From: Helicobacter sp.
Lineage (GTDB): Bacteria > Campylobacterota > Campylobacteria > Campylobacterales > Helicobacteraceae
Direction: 5' to 3'
Length of the DNA: 64,000 nt
Assembly: GCA_022766795.1 (NCBI GenBank)
Contig: JALEPE010000097.1
Location: forward strand, 1 to 64,000
The stretch's first letter is position 1; the number at the start of each line of letters is the position of its first letter. Below the pieces are notes generated by a model, which worked only from the letters and a program-made list of their open reading frames with translations, did not search any database and had not been told where the DNA came from. Positions 9,451-18,625 of this stretch are shown in pieces. A program made the translations under genes and the position numbers.

Positions 9451-10560
9451 TTATGCTTTCTTTTCGCTTACAATATCTACGATATTATCGCCAACCATTA
9501 AAGCAACTTTCTCCATATATTCTGCCGGGCTAGTAAAGCCTACGCAAGAGCAGTTGATTTCTCCTAAGATATAGCGGTCTGCACCTTTCTCATCGGTATC
9601 TAGGATAAAGTCTGCTGTCCAAATTAAAGGCAAATCGTAATTGCCCAATTTGTTTTTGATTTGTGGAAGTTGTGCTAAGAACCAATCCACTAAAGATTGC
9701 CAATCTTTTGGCTCATCGTAGCGGTATTTTGCACCACTAAATAGAGTTGCACTAAAGGCATCTCCGCCCTCTGCTGGTTTTTTATGCACAACATAAACAG
9801 GAGTTTTATAAAGCATAAGGATTCTAATCTCACCCTCTTTGATACGTGGTAAGAAAGTCATATCCACAAGCATACCATTATCGCCCACTAAATAATGCTC
9901 ACAAAAATCCATAAATTCGCCAAGTTTGCGCTCTTCTGTATGGTTGTCTTTTGCCTCTGTGCAGATGATTTTTGTATCAAGTGGGAGAGATTCTACCTTG
10001 TTGTATTGGTCGCTAGATTCCAATCGGACACGCCAAATTCCTTCTCCGGTAGAGCCGCGATTTTGTTTTAAAACTCTCTCGCCTTTTGCAAGAGTTTTAG
10101 GAAAAGTTTTCTTAAAGTCGTGTTTATCGCTAAAGGTTACACCGATTCTCTTTGCTTCTGCTGGGTCATAATACGCATAAGTATCGCTAGGAACTAGGGG
10201 AGTATCCGCTAATTTTGTTAAAGCATCTTTTGCGCCATAGCCAATCATCGCATCGGGGTGAGGCATACCAACAAGCCCATCGTTGCAGAGTTTGCGCAAG
10301 ACATCAAAATAAAGTTTTTCTTCTTTAAGGTTGCCCGGATTGACACGAGAAACATAACCATCCGCACTTTCGCGCACTTTTTTATAAACTTCCTCTCTTT
10401 TACTAGAATCACGCAAAATATCATCTGTAAGTTGCACAACTTCTGCATTCCAACCTTTTGCTTTTAGGGCATTGACCATTGGCATTGTATCTTTTCTATG
10501 TCCATCTGCGCCTTTATCGCTACCGCCAACTGCCTCAAAAAAGACGATGTTCTTTTTCAT
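9451..10560 (-). CDS. Conserved ATP-grasp-like protein of unknown role (Cj0069-like)
   Basis: About 369 residues, soluble. The layout is that of an ATP-grasp ligase: an N-terminal pre-ATP fold starting KKNIVFFEAVGGSDKGADGHR, a central LKQNRGSTGEGIWRV resembling the glycine-rich ATP-binding loop, and a C-terminal LGEINCSCVGF resembling the metal-binding E-x-N segment seen in glutathione synthetase and D-Ala ligase relatives. I believe it belongs to a family named after C. jejuni Cj0069, but that is recall. The substrate is unknown. Translation most likely starts at the ATG at 10560, which has AAGGAG 7 bases upstream; an in-frame GTG lies two codons earlier. Confidence 0.6.
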   Translation of the reverse strand: MKKNIVFFEAVGGSDKGADGHRKDTMPMVNALKAKGWNAEVVQLTDDILRDSSKREEVYKKVRESADGYVSRVNPGNLKEEKLYFDVLRKLCNDGLVGMPHPDAMIGYGAKDALTKLADTPLVPSDTYAYYDPAEAKRIGVTFSDKHDFKKTFPKTLAKGERVLKQNRGSTGEGIWRVRLESSDQYNKVESLPLDTKIICTEAKDNHTEERKLGEFMDFCEHYLVGDNGMLVDMTFLPRIKEGEIRILMLYKTPVYVVHKKPAEGGDAFSATLFSGAKYRYDEPKDWQSLVDWFLAQLPQIKNKLGNYDLPLIWTADFILDTDEKGADRYILGEINCSCVGFTSPAEYMEKVALMVGDNIVDIVSEKKA

Positions 10561-10751
10561 TAACACTCCTTGTAAAAATTTGGTTTTTTATAGTAATGGA
10601 ATTTAGCTTATAAACATAAAAAAATTAAAATTTATAAAGACTTTTTAAGCCTTTTGTTACAAAAAGCAGCAAAGAATCGCTTTATAAGAGGTAGTTACAA
10701 ATTGAAGTCATTTAATGTGTTTGATGACTTAAAGCGGTTTTTGGTTTTAGA

Positions 10752-10799
10752 GGGATAGAATCCCAAAGCGGGCATTTTAGCGCACAAAATGCCCGCTTT
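10752..10799 (-). terminator. Two consecutive hairpins at the moaC 3' end
   Basis: A perfect 14-bp inverted repeat (arms 10765-10778 and 10786-10799, core GCGGGCATTTT) spans the moaC stop codon and is followed on the minus strand by GGGAT-AGA-ATCCC. It probably ends or stabilises moaC mRNA. No T tract follows. Confidence 0.45.
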
Positions 10800-11247
10800 T
10801 GCCCCCGCTTTTTTCTAATAGATAAATTTCGCTTAAAACCATCGTTTTATCAATGGCTTTTACCATATCATAAATAGTTAGAAGTCCAATATTTACGCCC
10901 ATTAAGGCTTCCATTTCTACACCGGTTTGTCCAAGAGTTTTTGCGCACACTTCTAGGATAAACGCATTCTCTTGTGGAAGTTCTTTAATATCGCATTTTA
11001 TACTGCTTAAAAAGAGTGGGTGGCACATTGGGATTAACTCTGAAGTGCGTTTTGCTCCCATAATTGCAGCAACAATAGCAGTTTGTAACACGGCACCTTT
11101 TTTGACTCTCTGCTCCTTAATGGCGCAAAATGCCTCCGCACTCATTGTGATTTTGCCTTGTGCGATTGCAATTCTTTGTGTGGAGTCTTTATCGGAAACA
11201 TCTACCATTTTGGGATTTTGCCGTTCATCTAAATGTGTAAGTTCCAT
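10777..11247 (-). CDS. moaC: Cyclic pyranopterin monophosphate synthase
   Basis: MoaC makes cPMP in molybdenum cofactor synthesis. The start [28 protein letters not shown] and [10 protein letters not shown] motifs are all typical, as is the C-terminal KSGGKSGHF. The frame is open for ten codons upstream (to 11277), but AAAGG lies just before the ATG at 11247 and family members begin here, giving 156 residues. Periplasmic molybdoenzymes would need this cofactor; none is encoded in the window. It stands alone, divergent from the efflux operon. Confidence 0.92.
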   Translation of the reverse strand: MELTHLDERQNPKMVDVSDKDSTQRIAIAQGKITMSAEAFCAIKEQRVKKGAVLQTAIVAAIMGAKRTSELIPMCHPLFLSSIKCDIKELPQENAFILEVCAKTLGQTGVEMEALMGVNIGLLTIYDMVKAIDKTMVLSEIYLLEKSGGKSGHFVR

Positions 11248-11375
11248 TTTTTGCCTTTCTGGTAATTTGTCAGCCATAATTTTGTCATTTTTTAGCAGTT
11301 TTTGAAATAAAATTGGGTTTAATTGCGTGAGTTTATCATATTTTTGTTTTAAAAAATGGCTTTATAAGGAATCGT

Positions 11376-12566
11376 GTGAAAAAGTTTTGGAAATGGATTA
11401 TTGGTGGTATTTTGGTATGTGTATTAGCAATATTTGGAATAAAAAATATTACGAAGAAAGTAGAGGTTCAACCGATAAACAACAACAAGCAAGAGCAAAA
11501 CATACAAAATGATACACATCAGCAAAATACACAGAATATGGAATCGCAAAATACAAACAAGCAAGAAAAGCTAGAGCAAAGTAAGGAAAAGTCGGTGCTT
11601 GTATCTGTTGCGCCAATCCAAAGTGGAATCTTGAATCAAAATTATCAATATATTGGTTCTTTATATTTTAGTGAGCGCGGATTGCTGGCTTCAGAAGTTG
11701 CAGGTGTGATTGATAATGTGAATGTGAAGGAGGGGCAGCGCGTTAAAAAAGGAGAGCTATTAGCCACTTTAAATAGTGATTTACTAAGCAATGAGATTTT
11801 ATCTAAAGAGGGTGCGCTCAAGCAAGCAAGGGCACAATATGAGAAAATTCAAAAGGATTTTTCTCGCTTTAAAACCTTATATGAAAGCGAGTCGGTATCT
11901 TTTAAAGAATATGAGGACGCCTTATTTGATATGCAAGCCCAAAAGGGGAATATGGAATCTATTAGTTATGCTTTGGAGTTGCTAAAGACGCAAAAGCGCA
12001 AAAAATCCATTATTGCGCCCTACGATGGCGTAATTTTACAAAAGCTATTAAGTCAAGGTGAGTGGGTAAATGCTGGGGCAGGTGTGTTTAATATTGCTAA
12101 AATTACGCCTTTAGAAGCAACTTTTGAAGTGCCTTTTGCGATTTTGCGCGCCTTAAAAGTTGGTGATAGCTTGAAGGTGCGGATTGCAAACCAAATGTAT
12201 AATGCTAAAATTAGCGCGAAGATTCCGCTGGGCGATACAAAGGCTAGGACATTTCCTGTAAAACTTGCGATTGATGATCCCAAACAAGAACTCATTGAAG
12301 GCTTGGAAGTGCGTGCTAGTTTTGATGTTAAGAGTGATGAATCTGTGCTATTAGTCCCGCGCGATTCTATTTTGCCAACTTTAGAGGGAAATGTGATTTT
12401 TATCATTAATGGCAAGAGCGCAAAGAAAGTCGCTATAGAAGTTAAAGGATACAAGGATTTAAACGCGTATATTGTGCCACTAGATTGGAATCTTAGCGTG
12501 AAGGATAAGGTGATTATTGCAGGTGTAGAACGATTAAGTGATGGCGATAAAATAGAAATAAATTAG
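11376..12566 (+). CDS. RND efflux periplasmic adaptor (membrane fusion protein)
   Basis: GTG start with ATAAGGA upstream. Residues 5-24 are a membrane anchor, followed by a Gln/Asn/Lys-rich linker to about residue 70. The core has two biotinyl-lipoyl half-motifs (SEVAGVIDNVNVKEGQRVKKGELLATL near 110 and IIAPYDGVILQKLLSQGEWV near 215) flanking a helical hairpin, then the beta-barrel and membrane-proximal domains. It links the inner-membrane pump to the outer-membrane channel encoded next. The order adaptor-pump-channel with 8 and 2 base gaps indicates one operon. Substrate unknown. Confidence 0.9.
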   Translation: MKKFWKWIIGGILVCVLAIFGIKNITKKVEVQPINNNKQEQNIQNDTHQQNTQNMESQNTNKQEKLEQSKEKSVLVSVAPIQSGILNQNYQYIGSLYFSERGLLASEVAGVIDNVNVKEGQRVKKGELLATLNSDLLSNEILSKEGALKQARAQYEKIQKDFSRFKTLYESESVSFKEYEDALFDMQAQKGNMESISYALELLKTQKRKKSIIAPYDGVILQKLLSQGEWVNAGAGVFNIAKITPLEATFEVPFAILRALKVGDSLKVRIANQMYNAKISAKIPLGDTKARTFPVKLAIDDPKQELIEGLEVRASFDVKSDESVLLVPRDSILPTLEGNVIFIINGKSAKKVAIEVKGYKDLNAYIVPLDWNLSVKDKVIIAGVERLSDGDKIEIN

Positions 12567-12574
12567 GTGAAAGT

Positions 12575-15500
12575 ATGATTAAAACATTAATAAATCGTCC
12601 CGTTGTTGTGATTGTCGGAATGATTTTGCTAGGTTTGTTTGGAATTTTAGCATTACTAACAATGCCCTATCAGCTAACACCAAAAGTTACGCGCCCAGTC
12701 ATTTCAATATATACAGGTTGGAGTGGCACGACACCCTATGAAATTGAGAGGGAAATTTTAGAGAGACAAGAACAGGTTTTAAAAGGGATTGATAACCTAG
12801 AAACAATGGAAAGCAGGGCAGGAAATGGCAGGGCGGATATTACTTTAGAGTTTAAAATCGGCACAGATTTAACAAAAGCAATGTTAGATGTCAGCAATAA
12901 GCTGAATGAAGTTAAAGGTTATCCTGTAGAGATGGATAAGCCTATTATTAAAGCAACTGGAGAGGATACAAGTCCTGTAATTAGAATGATGTTGGTGAGT
13001 GATTTGCCTAGTGTAAATGTGCGCCAAATGCGAACATTTTTCAATGAAAATGTGATTCAATATTTTGAACGCATTGATGGTGTAGCAGAAGTCTCCTTTC
13101 CTGCAGGAGATGATCGTGAAATGCACGTGATTGTAGATGATAGAAAGCTTGCGATTTACCAACTAGATGTTAGCGCACTTGCCAATGCGTTAGATAGGCA
13201 AAATGTCAATATCTCTGCGGGGAATTTAGATTATGGCAGAAAGTCTTATCGCGTGCGCACAATGGGGGAATTTAAAAGCGAGCAAGATATTTTAGATGTT
13301 GTAATTTGGAGTGATGGGCTAAAGCGCGTTAGAGTGCGCGATGTAGCAATGGTTAAGGAAGGCTTTGAAAACAAACGCACAAGCTCTTTATACCGCGGCA
13401 ATGAATTAAAGGAGAAAGAGGGATTGTTTGTTGCTATTAAAGCGAGTGCAGATGCAAATGTTTTGGAACTTACCGATTCTGTGGAGGCAGTCTTTCATCG
13501 CTTAAATGCTACCATTTTGAAGGACAATGGCATTAAGTTGGAATGGACAAATGATCAGCGCGATTATATTAAACAAGCCATTGCTCTCGTGAAAAGCAAT
13601 ATTTTAATTGGAGCATTTTTGGCGTGTGGTGTGCTATTTATTTTTTTACGTTCTATCACCTCTACACTCATTATTGCTATTGCAATGCCCCTTAGTGTGC
13701 TTGGAACATTTATCATAATGGCATTTTTCAATCGCACATTAAATGTTGTTTCCCTAGCTGGAATCTCATTTGCTGTGGGTATGCTCGTGGATTCTGCGAT
13801 TGTCGTGCTAGAAAACATTGAGCGGCATAAAGCAATGCAAAAGGACGCGATTAGCGCGGTTGTAGATGGAACAAGAGAAGTTGTAGGTGGATTAGTGGCT
13901 TCAGTTTTAACAACGGTGGCGATTTTTATCCCGATTCTAAATATCCAAGAAGAAGCAGGGCAGCTTTTTAGAGATATTGCATTAGCAGCAAGTAGTGCAG
14001 TGAGTTTTTCGCTGTTTGTATCCATTATCGTGATTCCAACTTTGAGTTATAAAAGTTCTATGCTATTTGGCACAACACATAAGAAACAAGAGTTATCCCT
14101 TAAAATTGAATATTTTGGTAGAATCTGTGCGGATTTTATAATGCATTGGGTTAAAAAATCTATGCACAGCACGCGCAATAAAGTTTTTACAATTCTAAGT
14201 CTTGCGGGGTTTAGTCTATTTTTAAGCTATATTTTAATGCCGAAAATGGAATATCTACCGCAAGGCAATCAAAATTTTATCTTAGGGAGAATGAATCCGC
14301 CCCCCGGGCTATCCTTTCAAGAAAAAGAAAATATTGGAAAAATGCTTTATGCTTGTATGGGAGATTATTTTGCAAGTAGTGGATTTAAGGGAGATGCAAG
14401 ATATCCTGCTGTTGCAAATATGTTTTTTGTGGGTGGGGATTCCAATTTTACTTTTGGATTGCGTGCGCAGGATATGACAAGAGCAGGGGATTTAATTCCG
14501 CTTGCTAAAGCTTGCATTCAAAAGGTGCCGGGACTTAGTGGAAATGCATTGCAAACAGGAATCTTTGAGAGACGCGGGTCAAGCCGTGGTGTAGATGTGG
14601 ATATTAGTGGGGCAGAGTTGGAATCACTCATTGCTACTGCAAGCGCATTAGAGCTTATTATACGCAATGCGTTTGTTGAGGAATTTGGCGATAAAGCTAA
14701 GCATTTACAAGTGCTTGCGCGCCCAAGTTTAGATATGCTATATCCAGAGCTTAATTTATATCCGAATTTAGAACGCATTAGTGCAGTGGGATTAGATACG
14801 TATAGTTTTGGTGTTGCTTTAGATGTATTGTTAGATGGTAGAAAGGTTTCTGAATATAAAGAAGAGGGTAAGGAGAAAATAGACTTGGTTTTAAAGTCGC
14901 AAAATGGTGCGATTTACTCACCCGAAGAATTGTATCATACAAGTATTTATACGCCATTTGGTGGGATTGTACCCATTAGCACATTAGCGGATTTAAAGTT
15001 GGAATATGGCACAAGTCAGATTCGGCATTACGAACGGAATCGCACTATTACATTAAGCGTCAATCCGCCTACGCATATTACGATTCAAGAAGCAATGGAG
15101 TTAATTGGTGGTAAAGTTTTAGACGCATTAAAAGAAAGTGGTAAAATGGGCGACAATACCTTAACGCTTAGTGGAACGGCTGACCAACTAAGCAAGATTA
15201 AAAGTTCATTGGTGCTTGGATTTGTGTTAGCTGTTGTTATCATTTATTTGCTAATGGCGGCGTTGTATGAGGATTTTGTATATCCTTGGATTATTCTTTT
15301 TAGTGTGCCTTTAGCGGTTGGGGGAGGATTTTTTGGGCTTTGGCTTGTGAATGTATTGCTTGTATATCAGCCTCTTGATGTGCTAACAACGCTCGGATTT
15401 ATTATTTTGGTTGGAATCGTTGTGAATAATGCAATCTTAATTGTCTATCAAAGTTTGCACAATGTGCGCTTATATGGAATGGACGGCGAGAGTGGAATCC

Positions 15501-15721
15501 TAGAGGCTGTGCGTGTTAGGATTCGTCCTATTTATATGAGCACACTGACTTCGCTCTTTGGAATGTTGCCGCTTGTCTTAGCACCCGGAGCAGGAAGTGA
15601 GATTTATCGCGGACTTGGAGCAGTGATTTTGGGGGGATTAGCGTTTTCAACGATATTGAGTATCTTTGTGATTCCTTGTCTTTTATCATTTTTTATTAAC
15701 AGAGAATTTAGGGGGAGTTAA
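12575..15721 (+). CDS. RND efflux pump, HAE1/AcrB type
   Basis: At 1048 residues this is full length. TM1 is at residues 8-28. A first periplasmic porter region follows, then a helix bundle with GMLVDSAIVVLENIERHK (TM4 proton-relay region, one Asp rather than the usual pair), a second porter region, and a closing bundle with GIVVNNAILIVYQ. It is a proton-driven exporter of drugs, bile salts or similar compounds. The single Asp in TM4 is a departure from the DD of AcrB that is shared by some other RND branches. Substrate class cannot be read from sequence. Confidence 0.9.
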   Translation: MIKTLINRPVVVIVGMILLGLFGILALLTMPYQLTPKVTRPVISIYTGWSGTTPYEIEREILERQEQVLKGIDNLETMESRAGNGRADITLEFKIGTDLTKAMLDVSNKLNEVKGYPVEMDKPIIKATGEDTSPVIRMMLVSDLPSVNVRQMRTFFNENVIQYFERIDGVAEVSFPAGDDREMHVIVDDRKLAIYQLDVSALANALDRQNVNISAGNLDYGRKSYRVRTMGEFKSEQDILDVVIWSDGLKRVRVRDVAMVKEGFENKRTSSLYRGNELKEKEGLFVAIKASADANVLELTDSVEAVFHRLNATILKDNGIKLEWTNDQRDYIKQAIALVKSNILIGAFLACGVLFIFLRSITSTLIIAIAMPLSVLGTFIIMAFFNRTLNVVSLAGISFAVGMLVDSAIVVLENIERHKAMQKDAISAVVDGTREVVGGLVASVLTTVAIFIPILNIQEEAGQLFRDIALAASSAVSFSLFVSIIVIPTLSYKSSMLFGTTHKKQELSLKIEYFGRICADFIMHWVKKSMHSTRNKVFTILSLAGFSLFLSYILMPKMEYLPQGNQNFILGRMNPPPGLSFQEKENIGKMLYACMGDYFASSGFKGDARYPAVANMFFVGGDSNFTFGLRAQDMTRAGDLIPLAKACIQKVPGLSGNALQTGIFERRGSSRGVDVDISGAELESLIATASALELIIRNAFVEEFGDKAKHLQVLARPSLDMLYPELNLYPNLERISAVGLDTYSFGVALDVLLDGRKVSEYKEEGKEKIDLVLKSQNGAIYSPEELYHTSIYTPFGGIVPISTLADLKLEYGTSQIRHYERNRTITLSVNPPTHITIQEAMELIGGKVLDALKESGKMGDNTLTLSGTADQLSKIKSSLVLGFVLAVVIIYLLMAALYEDFVYPWIILFSVPLAVGGGFFGLWLVNVLLVYQPLDVLTTLGFIILVGIVVNNAILIVYQSLHNVRLYGMDGESGILEAVRVRIRPIYMSTLTSLFGMLPLVLAPGAGSEIYRGLGAVILGGLAFSTILSIFVIPCLLSFFINREFRGS

Positions 15722-15723
15722 AA

Positions 15724-16980
15724 ATGCTTAGGATTTTGTGTCTTGTACTATGTTTTTATGGAATGCTTAATGCGCTAAGTTTGCAAGAAGCTGTTGCGCT
15801 AACCTTGCAAAACAATCAAAGCATTAAAGAACAAGAATTTTTACTCCAAGAAAGCAAGGCAAGCTATCAAGCTTTTCAAAGCCCATTTTATCCAAGTTTT
15901 AACCTCAATTATGGCACATTAAAGAGTAATCGGATTCAACGATTAGATAAAAAAACAAGTGGAAATTTTGGTGGAAATTTGCAATACAATCTCTTTAATG
16001 GCTTTAGCGATGTGTATGCGCTAAGAAGCGCAAAAGCATTAATGGAATCGCAAGATTATCAGCTTGAAGCCACAAAAGAGGATGTGATTTTGCTTGTGAA
16101 ATCTGCATATATTGATGTGTTGCGTCAAGAACAAAATGTAAGAATCGCAGAACAATCCAAAACGCTTTTAGAGGAGCAGAGGAGGCAGAATGTAGAGTTT
16201 TACCGCGTGGGATTAATTCAGAAAAATGATCTATTGAAAATTGAAGTAAAACTTAATAATGTTTTGCAAGATTTATTGGCTTACAAGAGTGCATTAAATT
16301 ACGCATTGCGGAATCTTGAACGGTATATTAAAATGCAAATTACAAAGGAATCGCTAGAAGTACTCCGCATTAAAGAAGTGGATTTGGATTTTAATGCCCT
16401 CAAAGTAGATATGCTGCAAAACCGCTCTGAATTGCTTTTTATAGATAAAATCATTGAGAGCAAGAGATATTTAACGCAAAGTGCTAAGGGAAATTTTCTG
16501 CCCGAAGTAGATGTAATAGGGGCTTATACACGTTTTGGAGATGATTATAAGCTAAGTGGTAGAGAGGGTGTTTATAATGATGAAACCAATGTGCAAGTGG
16601 TGATGAATTTTAATGTATTTAGCGGGTTTAGAGATAAGTTTAATGTGGAATCTTTGCAAATGAATTATCTTGCTTTTGTATCTAAACGCGCCACTTTGCT
16701 AGAGGATTTAGAATTGCAACTCTTTAATGCGCTAGAAAATTATAATCTCGCACGCAATGCCTTAGAAATTTCAAAAATTGCTTTAGTGCAGGCAGAGGAG
16801 AATTATAGAATCTCTAAGAATCGCTATACGCAACGCATTGAAACAACAAGTGACTTTTTAGATGCAGAATTGTCGCTAACGCAGGCGCGCAGCAATTTGG
16901 CGTTAAACCACTATGCTATTATGGAATCTCTAGCGCAATTAGAGCGCATTACGCAAACACAACTGATGATTATAGAGTGA
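15724..16980 (+). CDS. TolC-family outer-membrane efflux channel
   Basis: A signal peptide (about residues 1-18, ending near LNA) is followed by LSLQEAVALTLQNN, the usual TolC start. The rest is long amphipathic coiled coils in two structural repeats with alternating beta segments (SFNLNYG, NLQYNLFNGF, DVIGAYTRFG, VVMNFNVFSGF). The length is 418 residues. It completes the three-gene pump, starting 2 bases after the RND gene. Confidence 0.9.
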   Translation: MLRILCLVLCFYGMLNALSLQEAVALTLQNNQSIKEQEFLLQESKASYQAFQSPFYPSFNLNYGTLKSNRIQRLDKKTSGNFGGNLQYNLFNGFSDVYALRSAKALMESQDYQLEATKEDVILLVKSAYIDVLRQEQNVRIAEQSKTLLEEQRRQNVEFYRVGLIQKNDLLKIEVKLNNVLQDLLAYKSALNYALRNLERYIKMQITKESLEVLRIKEVDLDFNALKVDMLQNRSELLFIDKIIESKRYLTQSAKGNFLPEVDVIGAYTRFGDDYKLSGREGVYNDETNVQVVMNFNVFSGFRDKFNVESLQMNYLAFVSKRATLLEDLELQLFNALENYNLARNALEISKIALVQAEENYRISKNRYTQRIETTSDFLDAELSLTQARSNLALNHYAIMESLAQLERITQTQLMIIE

Positions 16981-16988
16981 ATTTGCAG

Positions 16989-16994
16989 TATAAT
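16989..16994 (+). promoter_or_regulatory. -10 box (TATAAT) before the EamA gene
   Basis: GCAGTATAATACG lies 26 bp before the ATG in the 39-bp gap after the TolC gene. It suggests an independent short-leader transcript. Confidence 0.55.
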
Positions 16995-17019
16995 ACGCGC
17001 AAAATTTTGGAAACTTAAG

Positions 17020-17913
17020 ATGCGTAAAGAACTTGTCTTTTCTATTTTGCTTGTAGTTGCGATGATTTTTTGGGGTTCGTCTTGGGCTAGCAGTAAAGTG
17101 CTAACAAGTTACACAAGCGCAGATGTCATTACATTTTGGCGATTCTTTTTTGCGCTTATGGCGTCTATTCCACTCGTGATAATTCTTAGGATTCCAATTA
17201 GAATTAATGGCAATGCACTAAAATATCTTTTTCTTGCTTCCATTGCAAATTGTGTGTATTCTATAATGTTTTTTATTGGGATAAATTACGGAGCAGCTGG
17301 GAAAGGCGGAGTTTTAGTAACGACACTCACACCAGTGTTTGTATATTTACTCACATATTTTGTGCATAAATTGCAAGGCAATCCAAAAAATATGCGTGGA
17401 AATGAGGTGTTAGGATTAACATTGGGCATCCTTGCCGGGATTTGCTTGCTAGACTTAGGGAATCTTAGCGTGCTTTTTAGTAAGTCTAATGTATTTTTTG
17501 TCCTATGTGCGCTAGATTGGGCGGTTTTAACATTAATTTGTCAACGTGTGAGAATCCACCCTATTGCGATTAATTTTTATATCACACTCTTTAGTGTGCT
17601 GCTTTCTTCACCGATTTTCTTCTTTGAACCTGCAATGCTGGATATTTTTAGTTTTGATATGCACTTTTGGATAATGTTATGCGTGGTTGCAGTGTTATCC
17701 ACTGCCATTGGGACGAGTATTTTCTATATGGGAGTTGCGCAAATTGGAGCAGAGAAAGCAAGCTCATATCAACTTCTAGTGCCACTGATTGCACTCATTA
17801 CGAGTTATTTTATTTTAGGTGAGATTCCAAGTCTTTTAACGCTTGTTGGTGGTGGAATCGCAATTTTTGCAATTTATTTGATTAATATTTACAAAGGCGT
17901 TAAGAATCAATGA
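17020..17913 (+). CDS. EamA/DMT-family metabolite exporter
   Basis: 297 residues with ten predicted membrane helices in two EamA repeats. The first repeat has IFWGSSWASSKVL and FWRFFFALM near the start; the second has a GAEKASSYQLLVPLIALITSYFILGE segment near residues 245-270. The drug/metabolite transporter superfamily covers amino acid, nucleotide and drug efflux, so no substrate is assigned. Its stop overlaps the dsbI start by 4 bases, so the two are co-translated. Confidence 0.85.
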   Translation: MRKELVFSILLVVAMIFWGSSWASSKVLTSYTSADVITFWRFFFALMASIPLVIILRIPIRINGNALKYLFLASIANCVYSIMFFIGINYGAAGKGGVLVTTLTPVFVYLLTYFVHKLQGNPKNMRGNEVLGLTLGILAGICLLDLGNLSVLFSKSNVFFVLCALDWAVLTLICQRVRIHPIAINFYITLFSVLLSSPIFFFEPAMLDIFSFDMHFWIMLCVVAVLSTAIGTSIFYMGVAQIGAEKASSYQLLVPLIALITSYFILGEIPSLLTLVGGGIAIFAIYLINIYKGVKNQ

Positions 17914-18515
17914 AAATATTAAAATCGCTTAAGACTTTAGGAAATACGCGTGTCTTTTGGATAATTTTAGGCATTGTTGCCATTGGAATTGTGCTGTTTT
18001 CTCATTTTGTAATCCAAGAATTCTTATTAATCCCGCCTTGTGAGCAGTGCGTGTATATTCGCTATGCCTTTGTGGTGCTTATGCTAGGTTGCTTTATAGT
18101 TGCTTTAGAGCCTAGAAGTTGGATTTTTAAGAGTATTGGAGTGATTGTTATACTTTATGCGCTTGTGCGTGGAATTGTAGCTGCACGCACTTTAAATACA
18201 ATCCACATTGCATTAAAAGAAGGTATAGTATTTGGGTTGAAAGGATGTTCGCTAGAACCACAATTTGATTTTAATTTGCCTCTGGATACTTGGATTCCAC
18301 AACTTTTTCGTCCTTTAGGATTCTGTGGATATGATATGCCCTATGTGAATATGGAGCTAAGCCCATTTAGGGAGTGGTTTATTGCACTTTATGCAGAAGG
18401 TTGGTATGTGATTCCTTCCTTGGAACTTGGTTCAATGGCGCAGTGTGCATTGATAATTTTTGTGTTGTATGGATTGGTGTTAAGTGTGTTAATGGTGGCA
18501 AATGTGTTCCGTTGA
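17910..18515 (+). CDS. dsbI: DsbB-type thiol:quinone oxidoreductase, DsbI subfamily
   Basis: 201 residues, four membrane helices. The first periplasmic loop has PPCEQCVYIRYAF (CxxC active pair). The second loop has GLKGCSLEPQF and GFCGYD, whose cysteines form the second redox pair. The long second loop with LPLDTWIPQLF and SPFREWFIALYAEGWY closely follows E. coli DsbI, which reoxidises DsbL for arylsulfate sulfotransferase. Neither dsbL nor assT is in this window, so the partner must be elsewhere. It lacks the C-terminal propeller of the long Campylobacter DsbI. Confidence 0.82.
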   Translation: MKILKSLKTLGNTRVFWIILGIVAIGIVLFSHFVIQEFLLIPPCEQCVYIRYAFVVLMLGCFIVALEPRSWIFKSIGVIVILYALVRGIVAARTLNTIHIALKEGIVFGLKGCSLEPQFDFNLPLDTWIPQLFRPLGFCGYDMPYVNMELSPFREWFIALYAEGWYVIPSLELGSMAQCALIIFVLYGLVLSVLMVANVFR

Positions 18516-18579
18516 AACGTGAATAATGTGACATAAAAATTGCAAATATCATTAAAATTGTTTAGAATATTTTAAAAGT

Positions 18580-18593
18580 GGAATGGTAAATGC
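18580..18593 (+). promoter_or_regulatory. Sigma-54 (RpoN)-type promoter
   Basis: TGGAATGGTAAATGCTT has the invariant GG-N10-GC spacing (GG at 18580-18581, GC at 18592-18593). A start about 12 bases after GC leaves a leader of about 20 bases containing AAAAGGAG. RpoN drives middle flagellar genes in Helicobacter, matching the downstream gene. Confidence 0.6.
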
Positions 18594-18625
18594 TTAAACT
18601 CTACAAAATATTAAAAGGAGTTTAA

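Noticed and set aside
13564..14025. Minus-strand open frame of 153 codons inside the RND pump gene
   Set aside because: The opposite strand encodes TM4 and neighbouring conserved pump motifs.
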